A stretch of DNA of 6,717 nucleotides from a bacterium (lineage in GTDB: Bacteria; JALSQH01), in contig JALSQH010000136.1 in the NCBI GenBank assembly GCA_026985515.1, forward strand, positions 1 to 6,717, written 5' to 3'. A program made the position numbers and the translations under genes. Under the pieces are notes generated by a model. It had not been told where the DNA came from, ran no database searches, and was given only the letters and a program-made list of their open reading frames with translations. Below are positions 1 through 6,549 of the stretch, piece by piece; position 1 is the stretch's first letter; the number at the start of each line of letters is the position of its first letter.

Positions 1-742
1 ATCCCAGTTCTTCAAGTAATTTTATGGTAAGGGGATCATCTTTTTCCACCGGCTGAAACAGGAAAAAATTGGATGGTTCCTCGAGCAGAAATTTAATGAA
101 GTCTTTTTCCACTCCGGTCAGGGCATAAAACCCTGCAAAAATAACATTTTTCAATTTCACAGATTCACAAATCGATGAGTTACAATCATCAAGGTTTCTT
201 TTCAGTAGAAAATAATTGTAAGCAGGCGTAGTTAGATTTTCCTTATCAAGCATTTCTGTATACGTATCAAAGATCTCTTCAACATTTTCCCAGAATCTAA
301 CAACAACATCAGGCAGATTTTCCACTTTGCTTAAATCTTCTTTCTTCGGTTTCTTTCCCTCTCTGAAAAAATCTTCAAACATATTGAACAACTCAATCAT
401 CCAGTAATAAATATAGCTTTCCTCTCTGAATACTCTGGAAAATACCCCCATACTTTCCATCAACTTTTTCAACATTACTGCACCATCAAGTTCGGATAGA
501 ACCGGTCTTGAAGCACCGGAAGAAACAGAGGAAACCACATACGAAATAAACTCCTCAATACTGTAAATTTCAGGAGGAACAAATCCCTTTCCAAGTTTCT
601 CAGATAACTTCTTCTTTAAAAATCTTCCCGCTCTTTTGGTGGGAAAAACCACCTTCTTATGCGAAAAATCCTCCCCAAGGAAATCAATAACCTTGTCAAT
701 CAGATCCACACCCGGTTTTACAATTTCAATTGAAGGTGACAT
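1..742 (-). CDS. addB: AddB-like subunit of AddAB helicase-nuclease (N-terminal part)
   Basis: This is the N-terminal 247 codons of a protein that continues past the left edge. It has no internal stop. The start at 742 is the only ATG near the junction and lies inside the end of the helicase gene (17-nt overlap); the purine-rich AAGGGA just upstream is a weak ribosome site, so translational coupling is likely. Near residues 31-37, VVFPTKR aligns with the place where AddB proteins carry a vestigial P-loop. The sequence there lacks GxGKT, so this subunit should not hydrolyse ATP at that site. IEEFISYVV (about residues 64-72) and VIFAGFYALTGVEKDF (about 203-218) match, from memory, conserved blocks of AddB-like proteins of the type found in Bacteroidota and relatives. 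In AddAB this subunit scans for Chi-like sites and cuts the 5' strand with a C-terminal PD-(D/E)XK domain. That domain, and any iron-sulfur cysteines, lie outside the window, so nuclease activity cannot be judged. Confidence 0.8.
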   Translation of the reverse strand, partial: MSPSIEIVKPGVDLIDKVIDFLGEDFSHKKVVFPTKRAGRFLKKKLSEKLGKGFVPPEIYSIEEFISYVVSSVSSGASRPVLSELDGAVMLKKLMESMGVFSRVFREESYIYYWMIELFNMFEDFFREGKKPKKEDLSKVENLPDVVVRFWENVEEIFDTYTEMLDKENLTTPAYNYFLLKRNLDDCNSSICESVKLKNVIFAGFYALTGVEKDFIKFLLEEPSNFFLFQPVEKDDPLTIKLLEELG

Positions 743-3700
743 GATGTATTTCCCTTTCTTCGATACTGAGCAGTAACAAAGTGATTCTCTCTTTACTTAT
801 GTTAAAAATCTCACTTACCAATCTCCCATAATTCCTGACCTGCTCTTCATAAGAGTCAAGATTATCAAAGGTGGTTTTGTAATCAATAATTACAGCACCG
901 CTTTTACCCTTCATAAACCTGTCTATTCTGAAGCTTTCTCCACTTCCATTAACTATTTCAAATTCATTATTAATTTCCCACTCACTTTCAGGATACTCTT
1001 TTCTGGAAAAGAATCTTTTAATCTTCTGGTCAGATAAGAACTCCAGAAGCTTTTGAATCAATAAATCCTTAATTCCCCTGAACTGTTTAAATTCCTGATC
1101 CTTCAGAAGCATATCAATTATACCTTTCACCTGCCCTTCCATCTGCTCCTCTTTATAATCCAGATACTTTATCCTCTCAAGAACTGCATGATAAAAAGTT
1201 CCCTTCTTCATTCTTCTGATTTCGTTATCATCTAACTCTCTGAACTCTTCACTTTTTCTCACAAGGTTATTTCTCCAGTTGTACACAGAGAGAGGAGGAA
1301 TGATGGAAGCCGGAGTAATAATCTCTGATTCAGTAAGTGGCTTTTTCTTTCTTTCTTCAACCTTTCTGGGAGTATTTTCTCCTGCAATAAATTTTCCATC
1401 TTCAAAGGGGAAAATGCTCTGCAAAATTTCAGATACTGTATTCTTTGAATTTCCATATTTTATTGGAACAAACATAAACAACTTATCCTTAGCCCTTGTG
1501 GTGGCAACATAAAAATTGTTAATTTCACCTAAGACCTGAAGAACATATTCCTTTACACCCAGATGGAGTCTTTCCCTGTCAATAAATGAAGCAGTTGAAC
1601 TGGTAAGAGCAAAGATGGAACCCTCCGAATCAACAATGAGAGTAGGGTGGAAAGAATTAAACATTCTCCAGTTAAAGACAACAGCCATATAGGGGATAAT
1701 TACAATTGGCCACTCAAGACCTTTAGCTTTATGATAGGTTGAGATGGTAACTGCATCTGCACTTTCCTGGGAAGGAATTACCAGATCTTCTTCCTCAATT
1801 TCTCCACTTTCAAGGGATTCAAGGAAGGAATTAATATCTGAGTTTCTCTCCTCAATATTACGAACAACTTCCACAAAATGGATGAACAATGGTCTTTTTT
1901 TTGGAAAATTCACGAGAATTCTGAATTTTTCATAGATCAGCCATATGAGATCTGCTACAGGGGTAAAACCAACCCTTCTAAAAATATCTGCAAAAAATTC
2001 ACTCCAGAGATCACCATGTTTTTCCTTAAAGGTGATGTAATAGAGAGTTCGAGAATCAAGTAAACTTTCCAGAAAATCCTCCAAGGGTGGGATTTTATCC
2101 CCTGCCGCTGACCTGAAAATTTCTCCTTCAACAAACTGCAAAAAAGAGAGATTATCAGATGGGTTGTTTAGAAATTTTAACAGGGAAACAATTTCCCTGA
2201 TGAGAAGTTCATCAAGTATATTCAGGCCATGTGATGTTTTCACTGGAACATTATTCGCCATCAGATATGATGAAATTTTCCTTATCTCGTTTCTCTTTCT
2301 CAAAAGAATTGCAATGTCTTTATATCTGTAGCCTTTTTGGGTAACCTGTTCTTCAATGATTTCTTTCAGAGATGAGGCAATACTCTCCAGATTTGAATCT
2401 TTATTTCCCTCCTCTATAAGTCTGATTTCAACATACCCTCCCTCCTTTTCAGAAAAATGAGTCACATTGTAATACCTGTCAAGATAACTTTCGATTTTAT
2501 TCTGCAATTCTCTGTAAAAACTTATCTTTTGCTTATCCTTATCAGAAGAACCCATAATAGAACTTATAACATACTTTTTCCATACATCTGGATTGAAAAA
2601 TTTATTTACAAACTCAATTACCGTTTTCCCGCTTCTGTAATTCTTCTTTAAAACCACATCTTCAGTGCTGGAAAAATGTTTGAATTTTTCATTAACTTCA
2701 CTGAAAATGTCCTCCTTGCTCCCCCTCCAGAAATATATTGTCTGTTTTGGATCACCAACGGCAAAAAAAATTCCTCCCTCTGCAACCACATTCTCAGCCA
2801 CCGATTCAAGAAACTCCCACTGGCTGTCACTGGTATCCTGGAATTCATCAACCAGAAGATAATTTACTCTCTCTGCAAGGAAAATATAGGATTCGGGGAA
2901 TCTGTAGGATTTTATGAGCTCAACAAGAAGTTTCATACTGTAATCAAGAGGGATTGTTCCCTCTTCCTTTATTAATTGATGAAAGATAAGTTTTCCCTCT
3001 GAAAGAAGATCGCCAATATCAAAGGAAAATCCTTTTACAATTTCCCAGTAATAATCACTTAATTTTCTCTTTATGCTCTGAAACTTTTTGTTTAGCTCTT
3101 CCTTTTCTTTACACTTTTTTCTTCCATCAATCAGCTCTTCAACACCCATCTTCGTGAGGAATTCAAGAATAAATGAATAACCACTTTTTTCTGCAAGTTT
3201 ATGAGTTGCTCCTTTGTCACATTTCAGAGACTCAATCGTGGAAAGCAGTTCTCTGGCTTCATGTTCGGCACTCAAGGGATAATTTGCTTTAAATTTACCA
3301 ATCTCAATATTTCTGAAGATCATGGCGTTAAAATATTCTCTCAGAAAATTTTCAATTCTGGAATATATGTCAAAAGTATGGGTATTGAAAAGGGAATAAC
3401 TGCTGAGAGTAACTTTTTTAATTCTGTCACCCTTTCCTTCATGCATCACACTTTTATCCAGACCCATTTCCATGGCACGGCGGTATATATCTTCGGCACC
3501 GGGAAGAACCTCAAGATGGGGAGGAAGATTTTTTACAAAGAGGGAAGCCCTGAAGATACTCGTTACAAGACTATCGATGGTGCTTATCCTGAGAAGGGAA
3601 AAATTTTTGAATATCTCTTCAAGTATGCAGGTGGCAACTTTCCTGCGCAGATCTTCTGGAATATCTGGAGCAATTTCCTCTACAACATGCTTTTCGGCAG

Positions 3701-3908
3701 TTCCTGTGGAAAGTCCAATGAGATAGTCCAGGACCCTTACCACCATCTCTTTGGTGGCCGCTCTTGTGAAAGTTATAGCGATTATGTTCTGGAAGCTGCT
3801 CCTGTTCCCCCTCTGACAATCCCCAAGCAGTTTCCTTACAAAGGCAGATGCCAGTTTGAAAGTTTTTCCTGAGCCAGCAGAGGCTTTGACTAAGATTACC
3901 TTGCCCAT
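726..3908 (-). CDS. addA: AddA/RecB-like UvrD-family helicase with C-terminal PD-(D/E)XK nuclease
   Basis: This is a complete 1060-residue superfamily 1A helicase-nuclease, somewhat shorter than the roughly 1230 residues of Bacillus AddA. Helicase motifs appear in order: Walker A ASAGSGKT (9-16), Ia ITFTRAATKEM (45-55), II VDEFQDT (353-359), III GDPKQTIYFWRG (385-396), IV NYRS (423-426), V TYHKAKGLEW (724-733) and VI YVATTRAKDKL (800-810). The C-terminal RecB-type nuclease keeps its expected residues: H907 in GTFYHAVLE, D996 in RIDR, D1009 and K1011 in IDYKT, and Q1023/Y1027 in the QVRNY motif. Both activities therefore look intact. The family unwinds double-strand ends 3'-5' and degrades DNA to prepare RecA loading. 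The ATG at 3908 is forced: an in-frame TAA lies four codons upstream, and the family usually starts about 8 residues before Walker A. No Shine-Dalgarno sequence precedes it. The AddB-like gene overlaps its end. RecB is the main alternative name, but the partner resembles AddB and no RecC or RecD is seen. Confidence 0.93.
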   Translation of the reverse strand: MGKVILVKASAGSGKTFKLASAFVRKLLGDCQRGNRSSFQNIIAITFTRAATKEMVVRVLDYLIGLSTGTAEKHVVEEIAPDIPEDLRRKVATCILEEIFKNFSLLRISTIDSLVTSIFRASLFVKNLPPHLEVLPGAEDIYRRAMEMGLDKSVMHEGKGDRIKKVTLSSYSLFNTHTFDIYSRIENFLREYFNAMIFRNIEIGKFKANYPLSAEHEARELLSTIESLKCDKGATHKLAEKSGYSFILEFLTKMGVEELIDGRKKCKEKEELNKKFQSIKRKLSDYYWEIVKGFSFDIGDLLSEGKLIFHQLIKEEGTIPLDYSMKLLVELIKSYRFPESYIFLAERVNYLLVDEFQDTSDSQWEFLESVAENVVAEGGIFFAVGDPKQTIYFWRGSKEDIFSEVNEKFKHFSSTEDVVLKKNYRSGKTVIEFVNKFFNPDVWKKYVISSIMGSSDKDKQKISFYRELQNKIESYLDRYYNVTHFSEKEGGYVEIRLIEEGNKDSNLESIASSLKEIIEEQVTQKGYRYKDIAILLRKRNEIRKISSYLMANNVPVKTSHGLNILDELLIREIVSLLKFLNNPSDNLSFLQFVEGEIFRSAAGDKIPPLEDFLESLLDSRTLYYITFKEKHGDLWSEFFADIFRRVGFTPVADLIWLIYEKFRILVNFPKKRPLFIHFVEVVRNIEERNSDINSFLESLESGEIEEEDLVIPSQESADAVTISTYHKAKGLEWPIVIIPYMAVVFNWRMFNSFHPTLIVDSEGSIFALTSSTASFIDRERLHLGVKEYVLQVLGEINNFYVATTRAKDKLFMFVPIKYGNSKNTVSEILQSIFPFEDGKFIAGENTPRKVEERKKKPLTESEIITPASIIPPLSVYNWRNNLVRKSEEFRELDDNEIRRMKKGTFYHAVLERIKYLDYKEEQMEGQVKGIIDMLLKDQEFKQFRGIKDLLIQKLLEFLSDQKIKRFFSRKEYPESEWEINNEFEIVNGSGESFRIDRFMKGKSGAVIIDYKTTFDNLDSYEEQVRNYGRLVSEIFNISKERITLLLLSIEEREIHHVTFN

Positions 3909-3917
3909 TTGGAAGAT

Positions 3918-3945
3918 ATTTTAACCATTTTTCAGGAAAAGACAA
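3918..3945 (-). promoter_or_regulatory. Putative promoter of the addAB-like unit
   Basis: On the minus strand a -35-like TTGTCT (3945-3940) is followed after 16 nt by a -10-like TAAAAT (3923-3918). Only 9 nt separate the -10 from the addA ATG, so a transcript would start about 0-3 nt before it and carry no ribosome binding site. The hexamers match consensus at 4/6 and 5/6. In an AT-rich gap such matches also occur by chance, so this is a prediction. Confidence 0.4.
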
Positions 3946-4021
3946 AGAATTGGTTTGCCTCAAAAATAATCTTACCGAAAAAGGTGGTGTTTACTCAGAA
4001 AAATGTACCCCAAAACCCTGA

Positions 4022-4141
4022 TACAATGTTGCAAAGATCTATAACCAGGGCCTGAAAAGACCGAAAAAAGAAATCCTTGATGTTCTGACTGTACGCTTAG
4101 ATTATCATAGAAAGTATCCAACTTATTTTTATCCAAGTTAG
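4022..4141 (+). other. Protein-like open segment without a start codon (possible gene relic)
   Basis: The plus strand is open from just after a TGA at 4019-4021 to a TAG at 4139-4141, giving 39 codons and no ATG. The translation reads like a real, basic helical protein: the central part contains GLKRPKKEILDVLTVRLDY and it ends in HRKYPTYFYPS. The ATG at 4002 upstream is in another frame and stops after 13 codons, so a frameshift could join the two. I do not recognise the family. It may be the tail or a fragment of a lost gene, or only chance coding potential. Confidence 0.2.
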
Positions 4142-4191
4142 ACAGATATTTGGTAAATCAACATCTTACATACTCCATCTCCACGCCTTTT

Positions 4192-4317
4192 TTATCCAGC
4201 CATGTTAAAACTGCCCTGATAGTGTAGGTCTGTTACTACAACAATATGAGCTCTGCTTTTCCGTTTTTCAAAGCCTCTGAGAAGGCTTACCTCTTTTCCC
4301 CTGTCATAAAATTTCAT
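4192..4317 (-). pseudogene. Truncated start of an AAA ATPase (Arch_ATPase/DUF4143-like), relic
   Basis: A minus-strand ATG at 4317 has an ideal ribosome site: GGAGG at 4330-4326, 8 nt upstream. It opens a 41-codon frame beginning MKFYDRGKEVSLLRGFEKRK and continuing SRAHIVVVT. From family knowledge, this looks like the usual start of the mobile, patchily distributed ATPases of the Arch_ATPase/DUF234/DUF4143 type, whose N-terminus reads roughly MKFYDREKE-LxxL and then xxVVxTGRRRxGKT. Here the match stops exactly before the P-loop; a short unrelated tail ends at TAA 4194-4192. A further open stretch of 24 codons in another frame (4232-4158, including AVLTWLDKKGVEMEYV) follows and may be more of the decayed gene or an unrelated fragment. 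Without the Walker motifs it cannot be a working ATPase. A genuine small protein is possible but less likely. Confidence 0.45.
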
Positions 4318-4405
4318 AATAGCAACCTCCATTACCGTTTACCATTAGTAAAAATGGAAATCAAGGTTATGACTCACCCACTTACATTTCATTTATCCAC
4401 CACCC

Positions 4406-4433
4406 TTGCCTTCTCCCCTACCACAGGTAGAAT
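4406..4433 (+). promoter_or_regulatory. Putative promoter of hyuA
   Basis: A -35-like TTGCCT (4406-4411) and a -10-like TAGAAT (4428-4433) are separated by 16 nt. The -10 lies 8 nt before the hyuA ATG, so transcription would begin at or within a few nt of the start codon. There is no Shine-Dalgarno sequence; the nearest AGG is about 14 nt away, too far for normal use. The geometry is nearly the same as that before addA on the other strand. Confidence 0.4.
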
Positions 4434-4441
4434 AATTATCT

Positions 4442-6415
4442 ATGAAAAGACAGATAGGTATTGACACAGGTGGAACTTTTACAGATTTCGTAATTTTTGA
4501 AGGCAACAGTATCAATATTCACAAGAGACTCTCCACTCCCCATAATCCTTCACAGGCTGTCATTGAAGGTTTAAAGGAGGCAGGATACTACCCCCCTGCA
4601 AATGTGGAAAAACTTGTAATTGGTGCCACAGTTGCAACAAATGCCTTTCTTGAAAGGAAGGGGGGGAAAGTCCTTCTACTGATCACAGAAGGGTTTGAAG
4701 GTGTACCTTTCATCGGGAGGCAGAATCGCCTTGAACTCTACAACCTCCACTACAGAAGACCACCGCATATTCTGGAACCTGAAAATGTAATCGGGGTAAG
4801 GGAGAGAACAGGGAGTAAAGGTGAAATCATAACACCCCTCTCAGAGGAAGAAATCAGCAGAGTGGTGTCAATTGTAAAAGAGAAACAACCTGACGCGGTG
4901 GCAATTTCTTTTCTCTTCTCATTTTTGAATCCATTACATGAGCAGAAGCTGGCAGAAGTTCTCAGAAATGAAGGATTCTTTGTAACAGCGTCACATGAGA
5001 TCTTTCCTGAGTACAGAGAATATGAAAGGACGGCAATAACCATCATAAACTCCTATCTTTTTCCTGTTGTAAAGGAATATGTTGGAAAAATTGAGAAAAA
5101 ACTCGGAAAGGATTTCCTCATAATGGGTTCCTCAGGTGGTAACATTCCACCAGATTATGCAATCAACTACCCTGTTAATATGATTCTTTCTGGACCTGCA
5201 GGTGGGGTCGTAGCGGTCAGGGTGCTTGGAGAACTCACAGGGGTAAAAAAACTGCTTTCCTTTGACATGGGTGGAACATCCACAGATGTTTCCATTGTTT
5301 CAGGAGAAATACTGCGGCAGAAAGAGACAATGATAGATGGTTTTCCCTTTCCACTTCCTCTCATTTATCTTGACACGATAGGCACAGGTGGTGGATCCAT
5401 TGCCAGAATAGATGAAGGAGGAGCCCTCAAGGTGGGTCCCGAAAGTGCCGGTGCAGACCCGGGCCCAATCTGTTACGGGAGAGGTGGGAAAAATTTAACA
5501 ATAACAGATGCAAATCTATTCCTTGGAAGAATAAACCCCAATTTCTTTTTAGGCGGTAAAATGAAACTTGACACTGAGGGTACAAAAAGGGCTTTTGAAC
5601 AATTCTCCGCAGAATGGGGAATCACACCTTTAAAACTTGCAGAGGGAATAATTGAAGTTGCAAATACCGGGATAGCAAGAGCCCTGAGAAAGATAGCCAC
5701 ATCAAAGGGATTTGATCCCTCTGAATTTCACATAGTCTCCTTTGGTGGAGCAGGTGGTCTCCATGTTTGTGATCTTGCTGAGAAACTGGACATAGATCAC
5801 TTCATCTCTCCCAGATACTCCGGGGTATTCTCGGCACTCGGGGTTGTCTGGTCAGACATAGTTTTTGAAGAGGTAAAATCACTCCTCATAAGGGAAAGGG
5901 ATTTTCAGTCAAAATTGTTAGAAGAAGTCGCCCTGGAACTGGAGAAAAAAATTATGGATAGGGCAAATTCCACACCTCTCTTTCAGAGAAAACTATATGT
6001 AAGATATGTCGGACAATCCTACGAACTGGCAATAGACTACAGCAACTCTATTGCAGAAATAAAGGATAAATTCGAAAAACAGCACAAACAGATTTTCACC
6101 TACACATTTCCCGGTAATGAAATAGAAATCGTGAGCATTGAAGTAAAAGGAATTATACCCTCTGGAGAAAAATTTTTACCTCATATTGAATGCAAAAAAG
6201 ATTTATCCAGTGAAGAATTTCATCTTGGTGAATCAGAGGGATACTACAGAGGAGAGAAGATAAAATTCAATCTGTACAACAGGGAGAAAATGCCCTGTGG
6301 AGTCACAATTAAAGGTCCAGCCCTTCTCTTTGAAAACACATCAACCCTCTTCATAGCCCCGGGATGGTACGGAGAAGTTGATCAGTATGGAAATGTAATG
6401 GGGAGGAAAGAGTAA
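4442..6415 (+). CDS. hyuA: Hydantoinase A/5-oxoprolinase family ATPase subunit
   Basis: This 657-residue protein has the full length and domain order of HyuA. Residues about 4-180 are the Hydant_A N-terminal domain, with the ASKHA phosphate loop GIDTGGTFTDF (6-16). Residues about 198-480 are the hydantoinase A core, with the second phosphate loop FDMGGTSTDVS (274-284), TGGGS (315-319), GPESAGADPGPICYGRGG (332-349) and FGGAGGLH (434-441). The C-terminal domain (about 490-650) contains RYVGQSYEL (521-529). In this family HyuA binds ATP and probably phosphorylates the substrate carbonyl, while HyuB completes hydrolysis or carboxylation. Known substrates are 5-oxoproline, N-methylhydantoin, acetone and acetophenone; motifs alone do not choose between them. 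No signal peptide is seen, so it is cytoplasmic. The ATG is forced by an in-frame TAA at 4433-4435. There is no ribosome site. hyuB follows after 134 bp on the same strand, supporting a two-subunit enzyme. Confidence 0.93.
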   Translation: MKRQIGIDTGGTFTDFVIFEGNSINIHKRLSTPHNPSQAVIEGLKEAGYYPPANVEKLVIGATVATNAFLERKGGKVLLLITEGFEGVPFIGRQNRLELYNLHYRRPPHILEPENVIGVRERTGSKGEIITPLSEEEISRVVSIVKEKQPDAVAISFLFSFLNPLHEQKLAEVLRNEGFFVTASHEIFPEYREYERTAITIINSYLFPVVKEYVGKIEKKLGKDFLIMGSSGGNIPPDYAINYPVNMILSGPAGGVVAVRVLGELTGVKKLLSFDMGGTSTDVSIVSGEILRQKETMIDGFPFPLPLIYLDTIGTGGGSIARIDEGGALKVGPESAGADPGPICYGRGGKNLTITDANLFLGRINPNFFLGGKMKLDTEGTKRAFEQFSAEWGITPLKLAEGIIEVANTGIARALRKIATSKGFDPSEFHIVSFGGAGGLHVCDLAEKLDIDHFISPRYSGVFSALGVVWSDIVFEEVKSLLIRERDFQSKLLEEVALELEKKIMDRANSTPLFQRKLYVRYVGQSYELAIDYSNSIAEIKDKFEKQHKQIFTYTFPGNEIEIVSIEVKGIIPSGEKFLPHIECKKDLSSEEFHLGESEGYYRGEKIKFNLYNREKMPCGVTIKGPALLFENTSTLFIAPGWYGEVDQYGNVMGRKE

Positions 6416-6425
6416 ACTTGTTCCC

Positions 6426-6489
6426 TGTAATTATTTGCAGTATAATGCAAATAAATATGTAATTATTTGCAGTCAGGTGCAAAAAAATG
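6426..6489. repeat. Two tandem 32-bp repeats, each with a 9+9 palindrome
   Basis: Units 6426-6457 and 6458-6489 match at 26 of 32 positions, with the first 16 bases (TGTAATTATTTGCAGT) identical. Each unit contains an inverted repeat, TTATTTGCA-N6-TGCAAATAA: perfect in the first copy (6431-6454), and with one mismatch in the second (6463-6486, right arm TGCAAAAAA). The 6-nt centres differ (GTATAA and GTCAGG) while the arms are kept, which suggests that the arms matter. Palindrome centres are 32 bp apart, close to three helical turns, so dimers bound to them would sit on the same face of the DNA. This fits a double operator between hyuA and hyuB; paired RNA hairpins or the end of a lost mobile element are alternatives. 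No T-run follows, so it is not a classical terminator on the plus strand. Confidence 0.75.
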
Positions 6490-6537
6490 AGAAACGACAC
6501 TCAAGTTTGGTCGAGCAAAAAGGGGTGGTAACATCCT

Positions 6538-6543
6538 GAGGAG
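6538..6543 (+). promoter_or_regulatory. Ribosome binding site of hyuB
   Basis: GAGGAG lies 6 nt before the ATG at 6550, a strong Shine-Dalgarno match that fixes the hyuB start. Its presence shows that this genome uses Shine-Dalgarno initiation, in contrast to hyuA and addA, which have none. Confidence 0.8.
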
Positions 6544-6549
6544 TTTTGC

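Larger units (their letters stand above)
3909..4441. other. 533-bp divergent intergenic region with gene relics
   Basis: This gap lies between the divergent addA and hyuA genes and holds no intact gene. It contains a short minus-strand ATPase-like start (4192-4317), a protein-like plus-strand segment without a start codon (4022-4141), a promoter-like pair at each end, and a nearly G-free stretch on the plus strand (4372-4425, a single G at 4408). The mixture of short open pieces in different frames looks like decayed inserted DNA rather than a designed regulatory region. No terminal inverted repeats or target duplication were found by eye. Confidence 0.6.

Noticed and set aside
3201-3872. A 223-codon open frame on the plus strand
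   Set aside because: It lies wholly antisense to the N-terminal part of the addA-like gene, whose motifs are unmistakable, and its translation shows no recognisable domain or ribosome site.
3909-4441. An insertion sequence or tRNA/ncRNA in the divergent gap
   Set aside because: No terminal inverted repeats, target duplication, transposase motif or tRNA-like cloverleaf could be found by eye; only short decayed reading frames.
4246-4464. A 72-codon plus-strand frame overlapping the hyuA start
   Set aside because: It overlaps the ATPase relic on the other strand and the hyuA start in another frame, and its translation looks random.
6431-6454. The perfect palindrome as a rho-independent terminator after hyuA
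   Set aside because: The stem is AT-rich, and no T-run follows on the plus strand; the duplicate copy also argues for a protein-binding site.
6487-6531. A 14-codon frame with two Trp codons just before hyuB, like an attenuation leader peptide
   Set aside because: It has no ribosome site, no following terminator/antiterminator hairpins, and tryptophan has no evident link to HyuAB. Its ATG is part of the second repeat unit.
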